From JAXGQD01 sp964574395 (GTDB taxonomy: Bacteria; Bacillota; Clostridia; Saccharofermentanales; Fastidiosipilaceae), in NCBI GenBank assembly GCA_964574395.1, contig CAZNNL010000040.1:1-17508 (forward strand): 17,508 nucleotides of DNA, read 5' to 3'. This document shows, in pieces, positions 1 to 6,530 of this stretch. The number at the start of each line of letters is the position of its first letter. Position 1 is the stretch's first letter. Under the pieces are notes generated by a model, which saw nothing but the letters and a program-made list of their open reading frames with translations, was not told the origin of the DNA and made no database searches. The position numbers and the translations under genes are program-made.

Positions 1-46
1 TGTAAAGTTGTCCAAAACAATCGAATAGCCTTTTGATAGATACAAT

Positions 47-80
47 TCGACTATATGGAAATTTTAGGCGTCGACTATAT
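47..80. repeat. 10-bp direct repeat upstream of the padR promoter
   Basis: TCGACTATAT occurs exactly at 47-56 and 71-80, 24 bp apart, ending at the proposed -35 element. It could be a tandem binding site for a regulator. Nothing else is recognisable in positions 1-46, and no upstream gene reaches into the window on this strand. Confidence 0.4.
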
Positions 81-126
81 TGCTATACCTAGTAGTAACT
101 GCTATACTTTTATCAGGTACTAGGTA
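80..126 (+). promoter_or_regulatory. Probable promoter and operator of the padR operon
   Basis: A -35-like TTGCTA (80-85) and a -10 TATACT (103-108) are 17 bp apart. The -10 is preceded by TGC, an extended -10 signature. A perfect 9-bp inverted repeat, TACCTAGTA (86-94) and TACTAGGTA (118-126), puts one arm in the spacer and the other just past the expected start point. The octamer TGCTATAC also occurs twice (81-88 and 100-107). A repressor bound here would block transcription, and PadR proteins commonly repress their own genes, so this is a candidate PadR site. The promoter parts are read directly from sequence; the binding protein is inferred. Confidence 0.55.
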
Positions 127-152
127 AGGCATAGTAGCGGAGGAAGATCAAC

Positions 153-554
153 TTGGCAGTTCCCAATAAACCAACAAACCCCAAACCCGACTCCGGAGCT
201 GAAGCTATCTTTGATCGCAGCCAACTGCTAAAGGGCACATTAGAAGGCTGTGTGTTATTTCTGTTACACAGCAAAGTTTCCTACGGCTACGAGCTCCTTA
301 TAGATTTGCAAAGCTATGGTTTCCGAGACCTAAGCGAAGGCACCGTCTACCCACTGCTGATGCGCCTAGAGAAAAAAGGCTGGTTGAAGGCGAACTTTCA
401 GCCCTCGCCGTTGGGGCCGAGCAGAAAGTATTTTGCCATTACTACTTTGGGAGAAATCGCTCTGCAAGAATTTCTAGAAAGCTGGACAGATATCGATGGA
501 AGTGTAAGGCGCTTGATGAAAGGGGAAAAAGATGAAGCTGCTCAAGATACTTAA
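153..554 (+). CDS. PadR-family transcriptional regulator
   Basis: A 133-residue protein that starts at TTG behind a strong GGAGGAAG site (139-146). After an N-terminal tail of about 20 residues rich in Pro and Lys, it has the PadR winged helix. Visible are the GYELLIDL helix (about 45-52), the conserved EGTVYPLLMRLEKKGWL recognition-helix segment (about 62-78), and a wing with the SRKYFAIT strand (about 90-97). Proteins of this family bind DNA as dimers and often repress an adjacent membrane-protein gene and themselves. The next gene starts inside its last codons, which argues for translational coupling. The ligand or stress it senses cannot be told from sequence. Confidence 0.9.
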   Translation: MAVPNKPTNPKPDSGAEAIFDRSQLLKGTLEGCVLFLLHSKVSYGYELLIDLQSYGFRDLSEGTVYPLLMRLEKKGWLKANFQPSPLGPSRKYFAITTLGEIALQEFLESWTDIDGSVRRLMKGEKDEAAQDT

Positions 555-1248
555 AGCATTTTATATGAACGAGTATAAGATGCTCAAACAGGAGAACCTT
601 CTGCGCACAGATTTTTTAAGCACCGACGACCAAGTTTGTTTAAACAAACTTCTAGGTGACTACAAAGTTACACAGATGCATGTCTATGATGTAGAGCTTT
701 TGAAGAAAGAGTTAATTGGAATGGGTTTGGAGGCTAAGCAGCGCGGCTCAAATTTGGAAGCAGCGATAGGCGGTGATGAGAAAGCCTTTGTTTTTGAGAT
801 GATTAAAGGCTTGCGCCCCGCCTCCATTAGAGGCAGGATACTGGCGTATGGTTTGAGTATGGCATTGGTGACGCTTTTTATTCTAGCGCTCACTCTTGTC
901 GTGGGTTTTCCCGCAGTATACTCGTTTAATATTATCCACATTTTATTAATTCCAGCTTGGCTCGTGCTGTTCAAATTCTACGACTATCTTATTGTAAAGC
1001 GTAAGTATATGAGCGACAACACTTTTGTTAAAGACAAGAATGACTATGTGTACAGGGTTTTACACACGTTTACTTTCATTATACTTATCACTAGTTTAAA
1101 TTATTTAAAGCTATATGTTGTAGCAGAACTTTTCACTCTTCCGGTTTGGGTGGTGCTGATTATTGTGGTGGTGCTTAGTTTTGCCATCATACTGTATAAT
1201 TATTTTTATAGTAAGCGCTTGGCAAAAGAACGCCCGTGGACGGATTAG
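532..1248 (+). CDS. Multispan membrane protein, probable partner of the PadR regulator
   Basis: A 238-residue protein whose ATG lies 23 bp inside the PadR gene, after AGGGGA (521-526). Residues 1-95 are soluble, helical and charged. They end in a GGDEKAFVFEM segment that resembles the short helical domain (HAAS or DUF1129/DUF1048 type) often encoded next to PadR genes. Four hydrophobic segments follow, at about 102-124, 131-150, 176-196 and 202-224. The PadR-plus-membrane-protein pair is a common Firmicutes arrangement; its biochemical role is generally unknown, and I do not assign one here. The soluble head may contact cytoplasmic partners. The family assignment is tentative, but the reality of the gene is well supported. 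Confidence 0.8.
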   Translation: MKLLKILKAFYMNEYKMLKQENLLRTDFLSTDDQVCLNKLLGDYKVTQMHVYDVELLKKELIGMGLEAKQRGSNLEAAIGGDEKAFVFEMIKGLRPASIRGRILAYGLSMALVTLFILALTLVVGFPAVYSFNIIHILLIPAWLVLFKFYDYLIVKRKYMSDNTFVKDKNDYVYRVLHTFTFIILITSLNYLKLYVVAELFTLPVWVVLIIVVVLSFAIILYNYFYSKRLAKERPWTD

Positions 1249-1265
1249 TTGAGCTTGTTATAAGG

Positions 1266-1289
1266 TTGGGAAATTGCCAAAAACCCACT
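1266..1289 (+). repeat. Decayed single copy of the intergenic repeat unit
   Basis: The stretch TTGGGAAATTGCCAAAAACC, between the ends of two converging genes, matches the left half of the repeat units in array A (TTGGAAATTGTCAAAAAACC) with few differences. The CTTGT-CG right half is lost. It looks like a remnant of the same family described at 1860-2063, 2761-2987 and 10437-10635. Confidence 0.4.
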
Positions 1290-1720
1290 CAAACTTCCAT
1301 TTTATGAACTAACCTAATTAAAGCGTCTTTGACTAAAATGCAGTAGGCAAGCAGCGTCAAAATCATTAATTGCATGCTGTTCAATTCAATCCTTAACCCA
1401 CTTTTTATTGAAATAAATATGTATAGCAAGAAAAGGGTGTAAGGCAAAACTGTAAAAAGTCTAGTAAGGTGTTTCAACAATTGCGGGGGATTTTTACTTT
1501 TTTTAATGGTATCCTCAAAAATTAGTAGTCCAAGTCTTCGTTTATAAGTAAATGCACAAGTCATCGCGATAATTGAAGATAGGCACAGTAGCGCTGGCAA
1601 AATGCCTTCATCCTTGATTACTACGCTGAAGAAACCTGACACAAGTGAAATGACAACCAACACCATTCTAAGGTGTTTAACTGAAAGTAATTTAAATGTG
1701 CTATTGGTGTTTTTGTTCAT
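1289..1720 (-). CDS. Small membrane protein of unknown function
   Basis: I do not recognise this 143-residue protein. It has four hydrophobic segments (roughly residues 20-36, 40-58, 84-104 and 114-134 from the chosen start), joined by a Lys/Arg-rich cytoplasmic loop. The ATG at 1720 is chosen because it follows a GGTGGGG purine run at ribosome-binding distance. The frame stays open upstream to an ATG at 1819, which would add 33 residues, but that start has no ribosome binding site and the extra residues look unlike a leader. It converges on the PadR-partner gene, with only 40 bp between the two ends. Function unknown. Confidence 0.6.
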   Translation of the reverse strand: MNKNTNSTFKLLSVKHLRMVLVVISLVSGFFSVVIKDEGILPALLCLSSIIAMTCAFTYKRRLGLLIFEDTIKKSKNPPQLLKHLTRLFTVLPYTLFLLYIFISIKSGLRIELNSMQLMILTLLAYCILVKDALIRLVHKMEV

Positions 1721-1859
1721 TTTGCCCCACCGATTCATTCTGAGAAGCCCTGTCCAACGGTGCAATTGCTGACTTAAATGTAACATAGCTACTAAGATGA
1801 ATAAAGAGCGATATGACATGAGTCTTGTAGCTTGGATCCGTTAGGATACGCTTCTGAGA

Positions 1860-2063
1860 CGCCCTTGGAAATTGTCAAAAAAGCAGCTTGTGCGACGATT
1901 TTAACGTGTACGCCCTTGGAAATTGTCAAAAAACCAACTTGTGCGACGATTCTGGGATCCATATGCCTGTAAATTGCATATATGCGACGTACAAGCTGTT
2001 TATTTGACGAGAATCGCGCCTGAAATCAAATTTTCGGCGTACAGGCTGCTTTTTTGCCAAAAG
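1860..2063. repeat. Intergenic repeat array A: two + units then two - units
   Basis: There are four copies of a unit with consensus TTGGCAAAAAANCAGCTTGT, usually followed by RCGACGATT. A1 (1860-1902) and A2 (1911-1951) read on the + strand. A3 (1984-2010) and A4 (2033-2063) read on the - strand. Matching bases of A1 and A2 are 51 bp apart and those of A3 and A4 are 50 bp apart, so the array is nearly symmetrical about position 1966. A short palindrome GCATATATGC (1976-1985) touches A3. No plausible gene lies here; an open frame at 1923-2120 is made by the repeat. Function unknown. Confidence 0.85.
1916..2063. repeat. 148-bp duplicated block, left copy
   Basis: This block, covering units A2 to A4, recurs at 2811-2958 without gaps. 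By hand count it has about 10 mismatches in 148 bp (about 93% identity). The two copies are direct repeats, 895 bp apart, that flank the secreted-protein gene at 2082-2627. Confidence 0.85.
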
Positions 2064-2081
2064 TATTTCTACAAGCCTACG

Positions 2082-2627
2082 TTACCAACTCGTTTGCGTC
2101 ATCTGAAAATTATCAATTAGCCAAATACCGTCAATGTTTTTTAGACTGAGCTTCCCCTTAATAAAACCCACCTCAATCGCACCAGTGCTTTTGTTTGTCA
2201 TGAAAATATTTGCTGTAAATCCCACCCGAAGCACGTTTCCGTCAATCGCAATTACTTGATATTTAGTCGAGTGATGGGCAAATAAGCTGTTTTTGCTTTT
2301 GGCAAAATCATGCACCGCATTCAGATTCATATTTGCACTCAAATCCCTCTCAATACAGCGCTCCGTAAATAATTTACTTATTTCCGGAGAAATATAGAAA
2401 GGTATTTGATTATCCATCTGTTTTAAAATCTTTGGCTGATTGGCAAAATCAACAAACGGAATCTTTTGCGAAAAATACGCCTCAGTAAACGCATCCGCCG
2501 TAACTAACCACCCAGAGTCGGTCATGTCCACTAGATCAGTCGTCAAGGCTACAGTGGAGTTTGACGGAATCAGTGCAAAACAAGAAACCAAACAAACCAG
2601 CAACAGCATTTGAATCTTTTTTCTCAT
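2082..2627 (-). CDS. Secreted protein of unknown function
   Basis: A 181-residue protein behind a near-ideal AAGGAGGAAA site, with ATG at 2627. The N-terminus (two Lys after Arg, then a hydrophobic core to about residue 20, ending near ALIPSNSTVALT) is a classical Sec signal peptide. No lipobox is evident, so it is probably released or loosely wall-associated. The mature part runs from an alpha-helical ADAFTEAYFSQ segment to C-terminal strands ending in GKLSLKNIDGIWLIDNFQ. That pattern recalls NTF2-like or SnoaL-like extracytoplasmic domains, but this is only a resemblance. It is an isolated gene bracketed by the 148-bp direct repeats. Its 3' end abuts repeat array A. Confidence 0.75.
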   Translation of the reverse strand: MRKKIQMLLLVCLVSCFALIPSNSTVALTTDLVDMTDSGWLVTADAFTEAYFSQKIPFVDFANQPKILKQMDNQIPFYISPEISKLFTERCIERDLSANMNLNAVHDFAKSKNSLFAHHSTKYQVIAIDGNVLRVGFTANIFMTNKSTGAIEVGFIKGKLSLKNIDGIWLIDNFQMTQTSW

Positions 2628-2675
2628 GACGTTTCCTCCTTATAGGTGAAACTAGTTTTGTTTTCCAAGAGCAGG

Positions 2676-2689
2676 TAAGTATTTACTTA
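2676..2689. promoter_or_regulatory. Short inverted repeat upstream of the secreted-protein gene
   Basis: TAAGTA-TT-TACTTA is an inverted repeat with 6-bp arms, about 50 bp upstream of the ATG at 2627. A TATACT sequence on the - strand (2698-2703) lies next to it and could be a -10 element, but no convincing -35 is spaced correctly. It may be an operator; the evidence is weak. Confidence 0.25.
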
Positions 2690-2760
2690 TATTGATTAGT
2701 ATAGCTTTTTGCTGGGCAGTAGAGCAAAGGCCATCTGTGTGCTGCACTGTCAAACAGCTT

Positions 2761-2987
2761 CGAAAATTGCCAAAAAATCAGGTTGTGCGACGATTTTGGG
2801 CTGGGCGCAATTGGAAATTGTCAAAAAACCAACTTGTGCGACGATTTTGGGCTCCTTAGGTCTGTAAATTGCATATATGCGACGTACAAGCTGTTTATTT
2901 GACGAAAATCGCGCTTGAAAGCAAATATTCGGCGTACAGGCTGCTTTTTTGCCAATAGAATCGTACGAGCTGCTTTTTTGGCAAAAG
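2761..2987. repeat. Intergenic repeat array B: two + units then three - units
   Basis: This spacer of about 450 bp holds five copies of the same unit. B1 (2761-2797) and B2 (2811-2848) are on the + strand, 51 bp apart. B3 (2879-2910) and B4 (2928-2956) are on the - strand, 50 bp apart. B5 (2958-2987) is an extra - unit 29 bp further on. B2 to B4 are nearly identical to A2 to A4, including the GCATATATGC palindrome (2871-2880). Frames open on the - strand across this region are repeat artefacts. The rest of the spacer (2628-2760 and 2988-3060) holds only upstream regions of the flanking divergent genes. Confidence 0.85.
2811..2958. repeat. 148-bp duplicated block, right copy
   Basis: Ungapped near-identical copy of 1916-2063 in the same orientation. 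Differences cluster in the segment between the second + unit and the first - unit, while the units themselves are almost unchanged. That suggests selection or gene conversion on the units. Confidence 0.85.
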
Positions 2988-3078
2988 ATTGATAGCAGCA
3001 ATATGGTGTGTCGTCTAGCATTGGTGCTAAACTAAGATTGAAGGTATGGTTCACAAACTAACGGAGGAAATAGACTAG

Positions 3079-3327
3079 ATGGACATTAGAAATAACTTTG
3101 AGAGATTTGGACCATTATATCTCGCCATCATCTATTGGGGGATCGCCCTAATTAATTTTAATATTTTCGATAGGAGCCCGCTAACATTATTCTTTACTGT
3201 TTTTACTTTTTTTACTGCGGGGACACTCCACTTTGTCAGGTTTCTTATCTCTCTGCACAAAAGATATAAAATGCATAATGCAGCTATGGAAGGCAAAACA
3301 AGCAGCAATCACGAGCAAGGTAAGTAA
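3079..3327 (+). CDS. Small two-helix membrane protein
   Basis: An 82-residue protein with ATG 8 bp after a clear GGAGGAAA site (3063-3070). Two hydrophobic segments, about 12-28 and 34-57, are followed by a basic stretch (KRYKMH) and a polar tail that is probably cytoplasmic. I recognise no family. The good ribosome binding site and the sensible hairpin topology favour a real gene. It is a single-gene unit between repeat array B and the tRNA gene; a weak promoter-like pair (TTGGTG 3021-3026, TATGGT 3045-3050) precedes it. Confidence 0.6.
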   Translation: MDIRNNFERFGPLYLAIIYWGIALINFNIFDRSPLTLFFTVFTFFTAGTLHFVRFLISLHKRYKMHNAAMEGKTSSNHEQGK

Positions 3328-3388
3328 AGTCTCAAAATTATTAGCGTAGCGCGAAAAATGTGTTCCGCCTTCGATTTGGTAGTTGGAC

Positions 3389-3417
3389 TTGTATTTTTGA
3401 AGCCGATTGTATATTAT
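3389..3417 (+). promoter_or_regulatory. Possible promoter for tRNA-Thr
   Basis: TTGTAT (3389-3394) and TATTAT (3412-3417) are 17 bp apart and lie about 60 bp before the tRNA. The region between 3328 and 3476 holds no gene. The hexamers are acceptable but not strong, and the AT-rich run at 3440-3475 offers other possibilities. Confidence 0.3.
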
Positions 3418-3476
3418 GGGTGCTGCACTTCTGTGCTTTTTCTTTTTAATGAATTTATAGTATATATCTTAATATT

Positions 3477-3552
<76 letters not shown>

Positions 3553-3557
3553 CACCT

Positions 3558-3600
3558 GAAAGATTCCGACAAGTTGCTTTTGTAGGGATCTTTCTTATTT
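3558..3600 (+). terminator. Probable terminator after tRNA-Thr
   Basis: A 10-bp stem pairs 3558-3567 (GAAAGATTCC) with 3585-3594 (GGGATCTTTC), with one G-T pair and a 17-nt loop, followed by TTATTT. It lies 5 bp after the CCA end, as expected for a tRNA transcript terminator, although the loop is long and the T run is broken. Confidence 0.45.
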
Positions 3601-3677
3601 AGCTCTTTACTCGACTATCTTACTGAAATACATTTAATAATATCTTAACAGATGTGCTCTGTTTCTGGGAAAGCGTA

Positions 3678-5162
3678 TCAATGCGCCGTTTTGCCAGGAG
3701 TGGAGACTGGCTCAAGCAAATTCTTTGTATACACCAAACGGACGACTTTTTCTTCGCCTGGGCTGATGTCTATGGAGACCGACTGAAGGGCCTTGTATCC
3801 GTATGGGGTTTGAATTTCCTCTAGAATGTATTTTCCGCCAATCACCCTGTGCAGCGTGGTTTCATGGTTCAACAGAGAGAACTTTGCCTCATCATCGTAG
3901 AATTCATCGGTTTCATCCATGGTAAATATTTTTTTAAAGAAACCGTCTCCGTCGGGTCTATAGAGCTCAACAAAAGAACCTTTGTCTTCAAGCGCTAAGG
4001 TTCGCTCGTAGGTGTCTTTCAGTACATAGTCTCCGCCTGAGACGGCTTCGCCTGCTTGGTTAACGGCGAGGATTTTGATTTTGCCATAACTTTCTAATGG
4101 ATTGGCAATGGTTGTAATCCAATAATCATGAGGATTGTCAGGGTGGTGCTTCTGGATGCTTTCGAGCGTGCGATGTCTGCTAAAACCGTACATTTCTTCG
4201 TATTCCCAAATCTTGCTTTTCAGGCCGCTTCCTTCGTCGGAAACAATCCAGGAATGGTCTCTAGACATAATCATATCCCCTGGGCGGATGTGGCTTTCAT
4301 CGGCAAAACCCCCAGCCAGACTTGGTTTAAGTACAATGTGTGAGTAGTATCCTAAAGTTGCGGTAGGCGCAGTAGGGCAGGCGTAAACTCCATAGCTCTT
4401 ACTCATGTCGTGATCAAGATTGGTGTAGTTTTCTCCCGCGAATGCTTGTGTATAGAGATAGTAAAAACCGTTGACGAATCCTACACAGTCAAGTCCGTTG
4501 CCTTCCCATTCTCCTTGCCTGCGGTCAGCTGGCGTCATGGGGGCAAGCCATTTTTTACTGGAAGGATCAATCTCAGCGATGTGACCACTAAGCAAATACT
4601 CGGTCGAATACGTCTTATTTAGCCAGGCAAGGATTTCGTCTGCCAAGTCTCCTGACCAGTATAAGCCTTCGGGGAATTCGTTTGTGCTGCGATAACTGTA
4701 GTTAAAGTCGGGACGCAGCCATGCTTTCACTCCTCCCAGTTTGCCTTTTACAATGTATTCTACGTCCAGAAGCTCGGAAGCATATTCCGTCATCTCCTGC
4801 CCGCCGTGTGCCAAAGGAATAAGCTGATACGCTACCTCCTCGCCGGGAAAAACATCAATGCGCGTGTCTTTGGTGATTTTGGTAGATGATTTGTTTGGCG
4901 TTTTGCGTTTGATTATGACTTTATATTGCTCAGCACCGGGTAGTTCATTCCACACAATAAACGGTCTTTGGTTTTCTATGGCAAAACGGGGGTCTAGTTT
5001 GTACGATTCTTCATCAGATAAAGCTTTTATTACGGCGTTATTGATCATCGCCTCGCTAGAATCGGATTTTAATTCTACGCTCGAAGAAAGCGCCACATTT
5101 TGGCAAGCTACTAAAGATATCCCTATTGCAAGCGCGAGTATGAAAGTCGAATATTTTCTCAC
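3678..5162 (-). CDS. Lipoprotein with NlpC/P60-like and SpaA/Cna-B-like domains
   Basis: A 494-residue protein starting at GTG (5162), 8 bp after GGAG; the nearby upstream ATG is in another frame. Residues 1-20 are a lipoprotein signal with lipobox LVAC (Cys20), so the protein is anchored outside the membrane. Residues about 62-140 resemble a fibronectin-III-like sandwich. Residues about 210-345 look like an NlpC/P60 peptidase: GLDCVGFV supplies the candidate nucleophile Cys226 and RDHSWIV the candidate His303, after an IRPGD motif. Residues about 360-480 look like a SpaA/prealbumin-type domain, with the hallmark EEIQTPYGY near 448-456. NlpC/P60 enzymes cut peptide stems of peptidoglycan, so a wall-remodelling role is likely. 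It is monocistronic and divergent from the acyltransferase operon. The peptidase call is motif-based and not certain. Confidence 0.75.
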   Translation of the reverse strand: MRKYSTFILALAIGISLVACQNVALSSSVELKSDSSEAMINNAVIKALSDEESYKLDPRFAIENQRPFIVWNELPGAEQYKVIIKRKTPNKSSTKITKDTRIDVFPGEEVAYQLIPLAHGGQEMTEYASELLDVEYIVKGKLGGVKAWLRPDFNYSYRSTNEFPEGLYWSGDLADEILAWLNKTYSTEYLLSGHIAEIDPSSKKWLAPMTPADRRQGEWEGNGLDCVGFVNGFYYLYTQAFAGENYTNLDHDMSKSYGVYACPTAPTATLGYYSHIVLKPSLAGGFADESHIRPGDMIMSRDHSWIVSDEGSGLKSKIWEYEEMYGFSRHRTLESIQKHHPDNPHDYWITTIANPLESYGKIKILAVNQAGEAVSGGDYVLKDTYERTLALEDKGSFVELYRPDGDGFFKKIFTMDETDEFYDDEAKFSLLNHETTLHRVIGGKYILEEIQTPYGYKALQSVSIDISPGEEKVVRLVYTKNLLEPVSTPGKTAH

Positions 5163-5192
5163 TCAGTAGACTCCATGACAGAACGATGACCA

Positions 5193-5221
5193 ATAAAAAT
5201 GCTATCTCATATTCTAGCCAA
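5193..5221 (-). promoter_or_regulatory. Possible promoter for the lipoprotein gene
   Basis: On the - strand, TTGGCT (5216-5221) and TTTTAT (5193-5198) are 17 bp apart and lie about 30-60 bp before the GTG start. The position is right, but the hexamers are only moderate matches. Confidence 0.3.
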
Positions 5222-5245
5222 TTTATTGAATATAAGCGAGTAGGA

Positions 5246-5274
5246 TTAAGATTTGTTTTACGAGCCAATCTTAA
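5246..5274. promoter_or_regulatory. Inverted repeat between divergent genes
   Basis: Perfect 8-bp arms TTAAGATT (5246-5253) and AATCTTAA (5267-5274) are separated by 13 bp in the 193-bp divergent spacer. The position suits an operator for the lipoprotein gene, the acyltransferase operon, or both. It is AT-rich, so chance occurrence is possible. Confidence 0.3.
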
Positions 5275-5355
5275 ATTTCATCTCAGTAGTTTAAAATCCA
5301 GACGCAGACTGTTAAGCTAGGTAAGGTAGATTTAATTAGCAAAGTGGGGGCATAG

Positions 5356-6516
5356 ATGGCCAAAGCAAATCTGCATAATAAACGACATAAAAAGCTTTAC
5401 GCGTTTTTCAGGCTGCTCCTTAGTGGCATTTTTTCTTATCTTTACGCGTACAAATACGAAAAAGTAAAACTTACAAACGAGCCCTGCCTCATCGTTTGCA
5501 ACCACAATACGGACCTCGATCCGGTCCTCTTAGCTCTAGCGTTTGACCATGTCTACTTCGTGGCGAGCGACCATATATTCCGGCTTGGCTTTATTTCTAA
5601 ACTGCTTGTATTTCTGACGGGACCAATTCCTAGGCGCAAAGCGACGGTGTCTTCGTCGACGGTGCTGGAGATGAAGCGCAGGATCATGGCCGGTAATAAT
5701 GTGTGTATTTTTGCCGAAGGGGAGCGCTCTTACGATGGGAATACTTTAGCCATCCACCCGACAATGGGAAAACTCATCAAATCCATGAAGGCAACGCTGG
5801 TGACTTACCGCATCACGGGCGGTTATTTTACTTCACCACGCTGGTCTTTCAAGCGCCGAAGAGGGAAGATGCAAGGCGAGGTGCGCGGCATATATCCTTA
5901 CCAAGACTTAGCGCAACTTACACCGAATGACATTATCGAGAAAGTCCAAAGGGATATTTCAGAAAATGCGTATGAAGAACAAGCTAAAAACCCCATTCCT
6001 TATCATGGCAAAACGCTCACGCACGGCCTCGAAACTGCCCTTTATTTTTGTCCCAGTTGCAATGCACTGCAAACACTAAAAACTGAGAGAAACCAAATCT
6101 ATTGCCAGTGTGGTTTTGCCAGCGAAATAGACCTCTATGGATATTTTTCAGCACCCGCCCCGAAGACGTTTACCGAGTGGTACACCTTGCAAAGGGACCA
6201 TTTAAGAAAGCAACTCAGTGAAGGAAAGCTCCCTGCATTTCGCGAATCCGTGACACTATTTCTAGTAAACGATGAGAGTAAAGAAGAAATAACTAGCGGT
6301 GTTTTAACGATAAGTCCATCAAGCTTAGCGGTAGGGGAAAATCAGAAATATCAATTCGCATTGGAAGACTTGCCCTTGCTGGGGATGCATGGGCGGAACA
6401 GTTTAGTTTTCGCGCACAATGACGCATACTACGAAATCCGAGCACATAAATTATTTAATGCACGTTATTATTTGCACATTTACGATTATTATAAAGGGAA
6501 CGCGGTAAACCGATAA
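5356..6516 (+). CDS. PlsC-type acyltransferase with C-terminal zinc ribbon
   Basis: A 386-residue protein. The first half is a glycerolphosphate acyltransferase (PlsC/LPLAT) domain: the catalytic NHNTDLD motif (His50, Asp55), the GPIPRRK segment (about 89-95) and the EGER substrate-binding motif (121-124). It would transfer an acyl chain to a lysophospholipid, such as lysophosphatidic acid, at the membrane face. Classical PlsC proteins have about 240 residues; here a further 150 follow. They include CPSC (232-235) and CQC (250-252), a four-Cys zinc-ribbon-like knuckle, and a C-terminal beta-rich part that I do not recognise. The ATG follows a GGGGG run. It is first in a four-gene operon and 14 bp before the next gene. 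The exact acyl acceptor is unknown. Confidence 0.85.
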   Translation: MAKANLHNKRHKKLYAFFRLLLSGIFSYLYAYKYEKVKLTNEPCLIVCNHNTDLDPVLLALAFDHVYFVASDHIFRLGFISKLLVFLTGPIPRRKATVSSSTVLEMKRRIMAGNNVCIFAEGERSYDGNTLAIHPTMGKLIKSMKATLVTYRITGGYFTSPRWSFKRRRGKMQGEVRGIYPYQDLAQLTPNDIIEKVQRDISENAYEEQAKNPIPYHGKTLTHGLETALYFCPSCNALQTLKTERNQIYCQCGFASEIDLYGYFSAPAPKTFTEWYTLQRDHLRKQLSEGKLPAFRESVTLFLVNDESKEEITSGVLTISPSSLAVGENQKYQFALEDLPLLGMHGRNSLVFAHNDAYYEIRAHKLFNARYYLHIYDYYKGNAVNR

Positions 6517-6530
6517 AATGAGGTGAACAG

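Noticed and set aside
1923..2120. Open frame of 65 codons on the + strand
   Set aside because: It lies almost wholly within repeat array A, and its peptide has the motif NQLVRRF, which recurs in frames across the other arrays. It is an artefact of the repeat unit, not a gene.
1916..2958. Integron gene cassette or IS element
   Set aside because: The flanking direct repeats resemble a cassette arrangement, but I find no attC core motifs, no integrase and no transposase in the window. Only the descriptive repeat call is kept.
1860..2987. CRISPR array
   Set aside because: The repeats occur on both strands in mirror order, have mismatches in each copy, and two units plus their spacer are duplicated. 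No cas gene is present. CRISPR repeats would be same-strand and nearly identical.
2750..3054. Two overlapping open frames on the - strand (2750-3001 and 2821-3054)
   Set aside because: Both are composed of repeat array B read in different frames, with repeated QLVRRI or QPVRRI peptides and no ribosome binding site.
3647..3663. Hairpin AACAGA-TGTGC-TCTGTT downstream of the lipoprotein gene as terminator
   Set aside because: The stem has only 6 bp and no T run follows on the - strand, so I do not call a terminator there.
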